Below, piece by piece: positions 1 through 8,012 of a stretch of DNA of 64,000 bases; positions within the stretch are counted from its first letter, which is position 1; the number at the start of each line of letters is the position of its first letter. The translations under genes were made by a program, and so were the position numbers. Source of the stretch: Gammaproteobacteria bacterium (GTDB lineage: Bacteria > Pseudomonadota > Gammaproteobacteria > DSM-16500); NCBI GenBank assembly GCA_019634835.1, contig JAHCAO010000002.1, positions 124,001 through 188,000 of the forward strand, written 5' to 3'. Below the pieces are notes generated by a model, which saw only the letters and a program-made list of their open reading frames with translations, did no database searches and was not told the DNA's origin.

Positions 1-1
1 A

Positions 2-754
2 TTCTTCTTAGAACAATGCAACTTGTTAACACTTAAGGGCACGATCCTGCTAAGTCCAGAGGGCATTAATGTTAACCTTGCTGGCAAGATGACCGATATT
101 CAAGCTTTTCAATTATGCTTGAAAAAAGATCCTCGTTTCGAAGACATGCATTTTCACGAAACCTATTCAATCAACCAACCATTCCAACGTTTAAAAGTTA
201 AATTAAAAAAAGAAATTATCACATTAGGCAAACCTGAAGCTAGTCCAGTCATTACAAGAGCCGCTAGTATTACACCAGAAGTATTTAAGCAATGGTTGGA
301 TGAAAAACGAGATATTACTATCTTAGACACTCGCAACGATTATGAAATTCGCTTTGGAACATTCGCTCACTCAGTGAATTTACACATGAACGATTTCAGT
401 GAGTTTCCATTAAAGCTAGAACAAATCCAACACGGTAAACCTATTGTTATGTTTTGCACTGGTGGTATCCGCTGTGAAAAAGCAGCGTTATATTTACTAC
501 ACCAAGGATATTCTGATGTATATCAATTGGATGGTGGTATTTTGGGTTATTTCCAAAAGGTTGGTGGCATACATTATCAAGGTGAATGTTTTGTTTTTGA
601 TGAACGCATCTCCATTGATACCAGGCTAAAGCATACAGAGACTATACAATGCCAGGTATGTCAGGGGCCTGTTAGCAAATCACAACAAGCATTGTCCAGT
701 TATATCCCTAATGTATCTTGCCCATCTTGTATCAATAAAACCAGCTCCCTATAA
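2..754 (+). CDS. trhO: tRNA uridine(34) hydroxylase TrhO (YceA), 5' end outside window
   Basis: This rhodanese-domain protein hydroxylates U34 of certain tRNAs (a 5-hydroxyuridine step of wobble modification). The open frame already runs at the window edge, so the true start lies upstream; the visible part begins within the N-terminal acylphosphatase-like domain (KGTILLSPEGIN motif). The rhodanese domain follows, with the active-site loop CTGGIRC carrying the catalytic cysteine, and the C-terminal tail has paired CxxC motifs (CQVC, CPSC) typical of the family. The stop codon is followed at once by a short fragment of a dispersed repeat end. Identity is secure from motif order; only the 5' end is missing. 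Confidence 0.93.
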   Translation, partial: FFLEQCNLLTLKGTILLSPEGINVNLAGKMTDIQAFQLCLKKDPRFEDMHFHETYSINQPFQRLKVKLKKEIITLGKPEASPVITRAASITPEVFKQWLDEKRDITILDTRNDYEIRFGTFAHSVNLHMNDFSEFPLKLEQIQHGKPIVMFCTGGIRCEKAALYLLHQGYSDVYQLDGGILGYFQKVGGIHYQGECFVFDERISIDTRLKHTETIQCQVCQGPVSKSQQALSSYIPNVSCPSCINKTSSL

Positions 755-772
755 AAATTCGTAATGCACCCC
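751..772 (+). repeat. Fragment of dispersed intergenic repeat (terminal motif)
   Basis: The AAAAATTCGTAATGCACCC stretch just after the trhO stop resembles the right terminus of the 165-nt inverted-repeat elements near 15.0 and 27.5 kb (GCAAAAAACGCGTAATACACCC-like). Only the terminus is present, so this is a weak call. Confidence 0.4.
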
Positions 773-899
773 TATAGAGTGAGAGTTCCTTGATTAAATA
801 ACACTAGAAACGCTGTAAATTTTGTATATTTTCCCCTAATAATTGCCTTGTAATTACACGAAACAACCTGAATAAAAAATAAATCTATCCATCAGGCAA

Positions 900-908
900 T
901 GCTATAAT
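900..908 (+). promoter_or_regulatory. Extended -10 promoter for the cysteine-rich protein
   Basis: TGCTATAAT is a perfect extended -10 element. No good -35 is seen, as is common for this class. It lies about 88 nt upstream of the ATG at 996. The leader contains a 7-bp hairpin (GGTCTGT at 920-926 pairing with ACAGACC at 944-950). Confidence 0.5.
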
Positions 909-995
909 GTAATGACTAGGGTCTGTGGACCATTGGATTCTTAACAGACCTTAAATGAGTGAATCTTCATCCAGGCAGGTAAGGAGAATCTCTTC

Positions 996-1226
996 ATGCG
1001 GATCACCCTATCAACTTTTATTGGATGTTTAGCAATATTAATGAACGGGTATACGTTTGCTTGGTCAGAAGGCGGTTGCGGTGGAGGTAGTTGTGGGACA
1101 GCTTATTGCAGCCCCTATGAGTCCAATTGTCAATGCACTGACCCAGGTTGTAATCATCCACAAGATACTAATTGCATTAGTAGAGGTTATTGCTGCGAAG
1201 CGTTTGGAAATATTGGTGCCAGATGA
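996..1226 (+). CDS. Small secreted cysteine-rich protein, unknown function
   Basis: A 76-residue protein with a Sec-type signal peptide (MRIT start, hydrophobic core, likely cleavage after TFA at residue 22). The mature part of about 54 residues has nine cysteines, including CGGGSC near its N-terminus and a CC pair near the C-terminus, and is rich in Gly, Asn and Ser. The start is supported by AAGGAG at 981-986, nine bases before the ATG, and by an extended -10 upstream. It converges on egtD. I recognise no family. A disulfide-bonded extracytoplasmic peptide or a metal-binding protein are both possible; no function is assigned. Confidence 0.65.
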   Translation: MRITLSTFIGCLAILMNGYTFAWSEGGCGGGSCGTAYCSPYESNCQCTDPGCNHPQDTNCISRGYCCEAFGNIGAR

Positions 1227-1270
1227 GGGATTCGATGACCACGTGAATAATTGCTATTTTTCAATAAATT

Positions 1271-2269
1271 TCATTTGTCCACACACCACAGTGTGTCAAT
1301 GAAAAATCCTTTAGCATCCATAAAATTTTGTATAATCTCAAATCCTGTTGCATGAGCTAATTCTTCAATTTGAGACACATGAAATTTATGAGAATATTCG
1401 ACATGAATTGGTTCTATTGCATCAAAAACAAAAGATTTGTTAACAGCATCTATCGTAACCAGCTGTTGCTCAAGACTTAACAAATAACTCTCCATCGCAC
1501 CCGAATAGACATTGTACGTTGCATAATGCCTAAATTTATTTAAATCAAAATCTCCTCCCAACTCACGATTGACGCGCTGAAGCAAATTTAAATTGAACTC
1601 ACGTGTAATGCCATCGCAATCATTATATGCATGCATTAATAAATCAACATCTTTGCGCAAATCAAATCCTAATAAAATATAGTCTCCCTTATTTAGGGAA
1701 TGACAAAGATGGCAAAGAAATTCTTTTGTTTCTTCCTGATTAAAATTACCTATGCTAGAGCCTAAAAACAACACTAAATTTTTACGCTCAGAATTTTCTC
1801 TTAACCATTCTAATCCACGAAAATAATCTGAATGAATAGGCGTTAATCTAAAAAAACCAAGCTGACTCCTAAATTCATGAGTTAAATGCTTAAGATATCT
1901 TTTAGAAATATCAATTGGCAAATAGGTAAAATCTAATTCTTCCTGTAAAAACTCCTCAATTAATATCCGCGTCTTCACGCCTTCTCCTGGACCTAATTCA
2001 ACCAGGTTAAACGATTCTGAATTAATGAGCGAAGCAATTTGATGTTTATAAGTAGTTAATATTTCTATTTCACAACGCGTTAAATAGTAATCTGGGTGGC
2101 GCGTAATTTGATTAAAGAGTTCACTACCATACTCGTCATAAAAATACTTTGATTGAATTTGCTTACATGGCTTGGTGAGACCGGTCACTATATCTTCCAT
2201 AAATTCAGATTTTTCATTTGCATACTCCTCTAGATCACGCTCTCCTAGAACATCAATTATTCCAGCCAT
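1271..2269 (-). CDS. egtD: L-histidine N(alpha)-methyltransferase EgtD
   Basis: EgtD uses three SAM molecules to make hercynine (histidine betaine), the first step of ergothioneine synthesis. The 332-residue length is normal for the family. The N-terminal segment has the conserved KYFYDEYGSELF and ITRHPDYYLTRCE motifs, followed by the SAM-binding LVELGPGEGVKTR loop and the FLGSSIGNF motif; the C-terminal half holds the substrate domain. The start is fixed by AAGGAGAGGAC directly before the ATG. It follows egtB on the same strand after 46-56 nt, so the two form an operon. Because it sits with egtB rather than alone, ergothioneine is a better guess than any other betaine product. Confidence 0.93.
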   Translation of the reverse strand: MAGIIDVLGERDLEEYANEKSEFMEDIVTGLTKPCKQIQSKYFYDEYGSELFNQITRHPDYYLTRCEIEILTTYKHQIASLINSESFNLVELGPGEGVKTRILIEEFLQEELDFTYLPIDISKRYLKHLTHEFRSQLGFFRLTPIHSDYFRGLEWLRENSERKNLVLFLGSSIGNFNQEETKEFLCHLCHSLNKGDYILLGFDLRKDVDLLMHAYNDCDGITREFNLNLLQRVNRELGGDFDLNKFRHYATYNVYSGAMESYLLSLEQQLVTIDAVNKSFVFDAIEPIHVEYSHKFHVSQIEELAHATGFEIIQNFMDAKGFFIDTLWCVDK

Positions 2270-2315
2270 GTCCTCTCCTTAGCATAGGTTTAACAAATAA
2301 ATCCTTTTTATCAGG

Positions 2316-3572
2316 TTATGCATCACCAGCTAATCGTATGCCACTAAATTGCCAACGTTTGTCCGGTTGAAAAAAATTACGATATGTCGGACGTATATGT
2401 GACTTAGGCGTAGCACAACATCCACCTCGCAATACAAATTGATTACTCATGAACTTGCCATTGTATTCCCCTAACGCACCTTCCATTGGTTTGTATCCTG
2501 GATAAGGAGTGTAAGGGCTGGCAGTCCATTCCCATAAATCACCCAATAATTGCTGATCTGTTACCGTGCTAACACGAGGATGAAAAAGACCTTCTTCCAT
2601 AAAATTTCCATCACGAAGAATGGTTGGATGCTGAGTGGCATAATGTTCCCATTCAACTTCTAACGGCAATCGCAAATTGCGCCAGCGAGCATAAGCATCT
2701 GCTTCATAATAGCTTATGTGTGCCACAGGTGCCGCTAAATTTAATTCTTGTAATCCATTGAGAGTAAACTCATGCCATTTACCATCTATTTTTTTCCAGT
2801 ATAAAGGTGCCTCCCAACCATTTTTCTTAATGCAATCCCATCCATCTGCCAACCACACATTGGGTTTTTGATATCCCTCCGACTCAATAAATTCAGCATA
2901 TTCTCCATTTGTTACCAAACGTGTCGCAAATAAATAAGGCTTAATAATTACCTGATAGCGAGGTAGCTCGTTATCAAAACAAAAATTATTTCCACGATGG
3001 CCAATCTCAATTGTTCCGCCTTCAACATGAATCAACTCTAATGGCCTTGATGCTTTTGCAGTACTTTTTTTATTTTTTTCATGGTAAATAGGAAAGCTTG
3101 GATCTAATGAAAAATTATATTTGATATCCATGAGCAATAACTCTTGATGTTGTTGCTCATGATGCAACCCTAACATAAAAATAGGTTCTATTGTTTGTAA
3201 TTGTTGCATGGGAATATAGTCAATATAACTAATGAGATAGTCATCAACATATTTGCGATACTGATAAACTGTTTCGACGGTAGGCCGAGACAATATGCCT
3301 CTGCGTACTCTTGGATAAGGATTGCCAAGCGACTGGTAATAAGAATTAAATAAATATTGAAACAAAGGATCAAATGCCTGATAACCCTTAAGTTGGTTCA
3401 ATAATATGAATGTTTCAAAGAACCAAGTTGTATGGGCTAAATGCCATTTAGGCGGACTCACATCATCAATGCCCTGAATAACATAATCTTCAATCAAAAG
3501 AGGTTGGCATAACTCAACCGTTTTATTCCGTACTTGTTTCACCAATTGAGCAAGCTGACGATTGGTAGCCAT
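2316..3572 (-). CDS. egtB: Hercynine oxygenase EgtB (sulfoxide synthase)
   Basis: EgtB is a non-haem iron enzyme that joins hercynine to a thiol (cysteine or gamma-glutamylcysteine) with O2 to form a sulfoxide. The N-terminal DinB-like domain carries the iron-binding histidines: WHLAHTTWF and the HEQQHQE motif near residue 135. The C-terminal formylglycine-generating-enzyme (sulfatase-modifying factor) domain ends with GGCCATPKSHIRPTYRNF and SGIRLA. I chose the ATG at 3572 because AAGGA lies just upstream; an ATG four codons earlier (3584) is possible. No egtA, egtC or egtE is next to it, so the sulfur donor and the C-S lyase must come from elsewhere. Confidence 0.92.
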   Translation of the reverse strand: MATNRQLAQLVKQVRNKTVELCQPLLIEDYVIQGIDDVSPPKWHLAHTTWFFETFILLNQLKGYQAFDPLFQYLFNSYYQSLGNPYPRVRRGILSRPTVETVYQYRKYVDDYLISYIDYIPMQQLQTIEPIFMLGLHHEQQHQELLLMDIKYNFSLDPSFPIYHEKNKKSTAKASRPLELIHVEGGTIEIGHRGNNFCFDNELPRYQVIIKPYLFATRLVTNGEYAEFIESEGYQKPNVWLADGWDCIKKNGWEAPLYWKKIDGKWHEFTLNGLQELNLAAPVAHISYYEADAYARWRNLRLPLEVEWEHYATQHPTILRDGNFMEEGLFHPRVSTVTDQQLLGDLWEWTASPYTPYPGYKPMEGALGEYNGKFMSNQFVLRGGCCATPKSHIRPTYRNFFQPDKRWQFSGIRLAGDA

Positions 3573-3695
3573 CCTGTCCTTCATATATCGTGAAGTAAGT
3601 ACTCATTTTACCAAAAATCTTACCTGTGGACAAAACTAAGAACTGTGATAATGCTAATGCTTTGGCAACCTGATATTGAAACGCTACGGATACAT

Positions 3696-4274
3696 TTAAG
3701 CAACCTTAGTAATTTTCAAATATGAAAATATCTTTACAACACTTCGCACGCCATCCGTATTGCTAGCAAGCTTGATTGCAACTGTTGCTTGTTCTGGAGG
3801 TAAAATTCCCATCAAATATACTGTCCCATTTTCTGTGACAACTTTAACTTGTGTCGCATCCATACCATTTGAAGCAACAAATTTAGCTTTAATTTTTGTT
3901 GTAATCCAAGCATCACTCACTCGAGTCAAGGTTGATGAGGGATTTTCTATCACAATCAAATTATAAATTTTATTAACATGAGGGATGTGTCTAACAATTT
4001 TCTCAGCCTTATATTTTTGCCAATTTTTCGGCGCTTGCCCAGCTAATAATATTTCTTTATTGTAGGTAGAAATGGATATATTGGCATTTTTAAACTGATC
4101 TGTTTTTACATATAAATCTTGATAAGCCTGCATTGTTATGTATTGATCTGTTAAATTTTTTTCTATGCTATGTCTATTATAAACAACTTGCGCACTAGTC
4201 GTAGCTACATTCCAACAGCCTTGTAGAAAAACGCCGATAAATACCATGATACCAAGCTGCAAAACGTATCTCAT
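3696..4274 (-). CDS. Outer-membrane lipoprotein with two BON domains (DolP/YraP-like)
   Basis: The 192-residue product starts with a lipoprotein signal peptide ending in the lipobox LQGC, so it should be lipidated and sorted to the outer membrane. Two BON domains follow (roughly residues 60-110 and 125-190), a layout like DolP/YraP, which supports outer-membrane integrity. The longer frame begins at a TTG that overlaps the upstream gene; the ATG at 4274 places the hydrophobic core correctly and removes the overlap. It lies 26 nt behind the beta-barrel protein gene, probably in one transcript. The exact ortholog is uncertain, the fold and location are not. Confidence 0.8.
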   Translation of the reverse strand: MRYVLQLGIMVFIGVFLQGCWNVATTSAQVVYNRHSIEKNLTDQYITMQAYQDLYVKTDQFKNANISISTYNKEILLAGQAPKNWQKYKAEKIVRHIPHVNKIYNLIVIENPSSTLTRVSDAWITTKIKAKFVASNGMDATQVKVVTENGTVYLMGILPPEQATVAIKLASNTDGVRSVVKIFSYLKITKVA

Positions 4275-4300
4275 ATTAAACCGTGCTTTCTTGTGTTTCG

Positions 4301-4870
4301 CTAAAGAATCCAATTCTCAGTAGACCTTAGTAATGGTTCAAATCTATAGATTAACCCTACTGTCACTTGATTAGAACGTACTGTACCGACTCCATTAACA
4401 GAAGAATAAGGTGTATATACATATTCACCTCGCAAACTCCAACAATCCGTAATGCTTCCTTCCATCCCCACACCCAATTGATATGCCCCATGCACTGTGT
4501 CTAAATTTGGGAACTTAGTTCTAATATAGCCAAGGCGCACATACCCAATCAGCACATCATCCATATTAATAGCAGGAACAAGACTAACACCATAATTATA
4601 ATCCGTTTTAAAAAGCGAATCTTTATCATTATCACCACGATTCACATTCATTGATTTTGCCGTTCCAAATATCTCAGCAGCAAGGTACAACCAATTTCTT
4701 GCCCAAGCACCGTAGCCAACATAGACCGCTGGACTGATACCAGAATAGCTAACGTTATCTGATTCTAAATCTGCATACGTCAGCCCAGGCCCAACATAAA
4801 ACGAACTCGCAATTGCTGTGGATAAACTTATAGCGGAAAATACATTTATGCATAAAAATTTCTTAAACAT
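4301..4870 (-). CDS. Outer-membrane beta-barrel protein (OmpA/OMP_b-brl type)
   Basis: A 189-residue protein with a cleavable signal peptide (cleavage near TAIAS) and alternating aromatic/hydrophobic strands such as FYVGPGLTYAD and YVGYGAWARNWLYLAAEIFG. The last strand reads VTVGLIYRF, ending in the phenylalanine used by the Bam machinery, with a short tail after it. It looks like a small eight-strand barrel. It leads a likely two-gene unit with the BON-domain lipoprotein. Function beyond an outer-membrane structural or adhesion role cannot be read from sequence. Confidence 0.72.
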   Translation of the reverse strand: MFKKFLCINVFSAISLSTAIASSFYVGPGLTYADLESDNVSYSGISPAVYVGYGAWARNWLYLAAEIFGTAKSMNVNRGDNDKDSLFKTDYNYGVSLVPAINMDDVLIGYVRLGYIRTKFPNLDTVHGAYQLGVGMEGSITDCWSLRGEYVYTPYSSVNGVGTVRSNQVTVGLIYRFEPLLRSTENWIL

Positions 4871-4936
4871 GACACTTCCTTATGTAATTCATATAACAGT
4901 ATATTATGAGTTTTTTTCAATGAGATGATACAAGTA

Positions 4937-4990
4937 TTTTTCCTTCACCATTCACCGCAAAACACGCTGCAAAAAACTCGTCATGCACCC
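4937..4990 (+). repeat. Rearranged fragment of dispersed inverted-repeat element
   Basis: Two pieces of the dispersed element are joined here: 4937-4964 is the reverse complement of the segment seen at about 30817-30844 (GTGTTTTGCGGTGAAGGGTG...), and 4966-4990 is the normal right terminus (GCTGCAAAAAACTCGTCATG then CACCC). The interior is missing and one part is inverted, indicating rearrangement. Confidence 0.6.
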
Positions 4991-5063
4991 TATGTACTCA
5001 TAATAAAAAAATTCTACAATAAGATACATAAAATTTAATCATTAATATTTAACTGTTCAACCT

Positions 5064-5840
5064 TCAGCGGGAATTCCTAATGAGCCGTAATAATTTTTGC
5101 TGCCTTTTATTATTTTGTTTATAAGTTAACATAGCATCTTTTCTAAGCTCCCAAAGGTAGCTTGTAGCGATACCTGAAAGATCTTTGAAAGGTTTTATTC
5201 CTTCAAACACATAGTTTTGATAAATTTGTGAACCAAGCAATATTTTATTGTAGTGCAAATGATGCATGATTCCATTTGTATTAATGTAATTGGTCAATTC
5301 ACTCATCATAAAAGAAAAATTCATTCCTGCAGCTAGTGCCATTGACCTGTAATTTACCTGTTTAGATAATCCTTTACCACGATAGGACTCATCCACTGCC
5401 GTAATGAATAAATGAGCAATATGGTTTTTCTCAATTTTTTTATCTGCGAAGAATTTTGCTGATAATTGTTCTAATATATTAAAAATAGGCTTAAATTTAG
5501 GATCAAGTTCAAAAATAATATCAAGAGGATTAACCAGATCTTCTGTCAGTGCACAAGCAATCACTCTATCATCATCTAACGCCACTACACTGAGTTTTTC
5601 CTCCGACGCTTTCTCCGTAACAGCCAAAGCGAACTGTTTGAATGATTGATAGCTGACTCCAAGATAATGCGTCATGGGCTCTGCGTCACAAAAAGCCTGG
5701 GTAAACATGGTAACTACTCTGTCAATATGAATAGGCTGTAACATCTCATATCGATATTGAAGGTCAACAGGTATTTGACTCAATATTTCTTCTGCAAATT
5801 GAAATGAACGCTCTATATCATCATATTGGGTAATTTCCAT
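5064..5840 (-). CDS. GNAT-family N-acetyltransferase, substrate unknown
   Basis: A 258-residue protein whose central part (about residues 35-215) fits the GNAT fold. The acetyl-CoA loop reads VDESYRGKGLSKQV, matching the R-x-x-G-x-G/A type motif, and precedes a helix as in other members. The N-terminal 30 residues and the basic C-terminal tail (KQNNKRQQKLLRLIRNSR) lie outside the domain. The gene stands alone between the beta-barrel gene and the DMT exporter. No feature identifies the acceptor molecule. Confidence 0.7.
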   Translation of the reverse strand: MEITQYDDIERSFQFAEEILSQIPVDLQYRYEMLQPIHIDRVVTMFTQAFCDAEPMTHYLGVSYQSFKQFALAVTEKASEEKLSVVALDDDRVIACALTEDLVNPLDIIFELDPKFKPIFNILEQLSAKFFADKKIEKNHIAHLFITAVDESYRGKGLSKQVNYRSMALAAGMNFSFMMSELTNYINTNGIMHHLHYNKILLGSQIYQNYVFEGIKPFKDLSGIATSYLWELRKDAMLTYKQNNKRQQKLLRLIRNSR

Positions 5841-6008
5841 AAAGTTACGTTATATTATAGGCTAATATACTTATTATATCATGATAGAGCTCTTATTTGG
5901 CATACCACATAAAAATCCAAATAGGCCATTAAAACAAGCTGCATCACAAGTGTAATCTAAAATTGAGTCACTCTAGGCAAAATCAACGCATTTAGAATAT
6001 TTTTCATT

Positions 6009-6875
6009 TCAATCAACATGAGTTACTTTATCTTTCCAATTTAAAATCAAATAACTCATCATCACAAAACCAATAGATGGCATAAAATAATTAGCTTTCA
6101 GAGGTACATTGAACAGAATAGCCTCAACTGGCTGAATAACAAGAGATGAAATTAATGTAGGAAATTCTGCTGAAGCTAAATTTGTTAACTTGTATAACTG
6201 CATGGTCGCAATATAAGCACCAAACATGCCTACTCCCGACAGAACATTAATAAAGATGAGTTCAGGTGCCCATTTAAATGCAAATGGGCTAACACCGATT
6301 CGTTCCATTAACCCATAAAAAATAATAGCGAGAGAGGGAACCAGGATAGTAATTGCTGGATTCTCTTCGTTCATACTTTTTTTAATGAAAAAATATCCAA
6401 AGCAAAGTAAAAAACGTGCTGTCATGAGAGAGGTTAATCCATAGAATAACTGGGTTTGTGTCTCCAGACCCGACACGAACCAAACAAGAAATGAAATAGA
6501 GATTAATGAAAAAGCTCTTGCACGTAGCGAAGCCTTAATTCCGACGAAGGAGCCAAGTAAAACCAACAATGGCACGTCAATATTTGACAGTACAGAGACG
6601 GTAGAAGCTGTGAGCCAATTATAGCTCATGGAGAAGAGAGTGAGAGCACACCCTACAAGTAAAGATCGAAAAAATTGGGTCTTCACTGACTTTGGCCAAA
6701 GAGATAGACCTTGTCTACGAGCAAAAGCAATGACGAGGAAAAGACAGCTTGCTCCTCGGAACATTAAACGTTCCGAGAGAGGTACTTCTTGCAAAGCTAA
6801 AATACGCATTGCAAGACCTATTGTTACCAAACTGATAACCAATACTGAAGACCAAATATAAAATCGTGCGTTCAT
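6009..6875 (-). CDS. DMT-superfamily (EamA) membrane transporter, candidate exporter of the neighbouring pathway
   Basis: A 288-residue, strongly hydrophobic protein with about ten predicted membrane segments in two halves, the EamA/RhaT layout of small-metabolite exporters. The ATG at 6875 is preceded by AAGGTGATGAG, a good ribosome site; the longer frame needs a TTG. It lies 103 nt downstream of the LysR gene on the same strand and may be co-transcribed with it. Its place beside the hydrazine-type operon suggests it exports the product or protects the cell, but this rests only on position. Confidence 0.75.
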   Translation of the reverse strand: MNARFYIWSSVLVISLVTIGLAMRILALQEVPLSERLMFRGASCLFLVIAFARRQGLSLWPKSVKTQFFRSLLVGCALTLFSMSYNWLTASTVSVLSNIDVPLLVLLGSFVGIKASLRARAFSLISISFLVWFVSGLETQTQLFYGLTSLMTARFLLCFGYFFIKKSMNEENPAITILVPSLAIIFYGLMERIGVSPFAFKWAPELIFINVLSGVGMFGAYIATMQLYKLTNLASAEFPTLISSLVIQPVEAILFNVPLKANYFMPSIGFVMMSYLILNWKDKVTHVD

Positions 6876-6978
6876 CTCATCACCTTCATGTACTGACAAG
6901 ATAGAACATTTAACGAATTAAAAAAATTGATTGCTTTTCAATAGAATCGTTCAAAAAAAATAAACAATTAAACGTCTA

Positions 6979-7881
6979 TCAAGATGACACCCATTGCGAA
7001 GCTGTTTCTTTTACTATCTGACTCATTTTCTCAATTACACAGTCTAAAGCTTGGGTTCGTATATGATATTTCGGCCAAATAGCCGCGATTGAATAATCTG
7101 CATTCCAGCCGCGCGGGATATAAGTCTCAATTTCAGTACGATGGCTATAAGCCAGAAAATCGGGTAGAAGTGCCCACACTGCATTTGATTTCAGGGCACG
7201 GATCGCAACATCATAGCTATCAAAAAGATTAACAACTTTAGGCCGTATCTTTAGTTTCTGAAACGAAGGGTGATTTTCACAGTTTTCTATTCCTTGTGAT
7301 GCTTGAGTCGCAATCGAAGGGTACTGTTCAATATCTTTCAGTCTGCGATTCTTGAGAAAAGGATGTTTTTTTCCAAAACAAAAAACCAATTTTCCTCTAT
7401 GAATAATCTCTTGCTCATGATTTGGGCCAGAATGGGGACAAAAACAAATACCAAGATCTACTTCACTCGCATTCACACGAGACAGCACTTCACCTGAGCG
7501 TAAAGAATAAAGCGTTGCTGTCAAACTTGGATGTTCTTTTTGGATATTTATCCATACCGGTGTCAGAAATTCTGAACAAAGCACGTGAGTAGCTGCAATA
7601 CGATAATGGCCACGCATTTTCAGCTGATCTGATGAAAGTTCCTCACGTATGCGTTCAACCTCAGCCAATAAAAATTCGGCTCGATCGAGAAGAATCTTTC
7701 CATGCGCCGTGAGTTTAATTTGTCGTCCGTGCTTTACAAATAAAGACTTTCCCAACTCTTCTTCCAAAGCTGTAATACTGTGACTAATGGCACTTGGAGA
7801 AATATGGAGAAAGCTGGCCGCTCGACCAATATGTTGACGCCTTGCCGTTTCTACAAAATAATGTAGTTGATCAAGTTTCAT
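6979..7881 (-). CDS. LysR-type transcriptional regulator, divergent from the cupin-MetRS operon
   Basis: A 300-residue LysR protein: N-terminal winged helix-turn-helix (MKLDQLHYFVETARRQHIGR, then AASFLHISPSAISHSITALE), linker helix, and a two-lobed effector-binding domain (from about residue 90). It is transcribed away from the biosynthetic operon across a short shared gap that holds a 7-bp inverted repeat with an 8-nt spacer, the normal arrangement for a LysR regulator controlling its divergent neighbour. The effector may be the product or a precursor; that is inference. Confidence 0.88.
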   Translation of the reverse strand: MKLDQLHYFVETARRQHIGRAASFLHISPSAISHSITALEEELGKSLFVKHGRQIKLTAHGKILLDRAEFLLAEVERIREELSSDQLKMRGHYRIAATHVLCSEFLTPVWINIQKEHPSLTATLYSLRSGEVLSRVNASEVDLGICFCPHSGPNHEQEIIHRGKLVFCFGKKHPFLKNRRLKDIEQYPSIATQASQGIENCENHPSFQKLKIRPKVVNLFDSYDVAIRALKSNAVWALLPDFLAYSHRTEIETYIPRGWNADYSIAAIWPKYHIRTQALDCVIEKMSQIVKETASQWVSS

Positions 7882-7922
7882 AGTCTCTAAGTACCTTTCA
7901 ATCGTTTATTTTTTTTCAACAT

Positions 7923-7944
7923 AATTGATTAGAATACATCAATT
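7923..7944. promoter_or_regulatory. Candidate LysR operator
   Basis: AATTGAT-N8-ATCAATT is a perfect 7-bp dyad between the divergent LysR gene and the biosynthetic operon, of the size and T-N11-A type dyad form bound by LysR proteins. It lies 42 nt from the LysR start and 69 nt from the operon's likely ATG. Confidence 0.5.
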
Positions 7945-8012
7945 TTATTCATGTCACAATTCGAGTAAATTTTTAAGTATTGGACTTAATATACTTGAAG
8001 AGACATAAGATC

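Noticed and set aside
1057-1302. 81-codon plus-strand frame overlapping the cysteine-rich gene
   Set aside because: It overlaps the signal-peptide gene, which has the better start, and reads through the egtD end with no signals.
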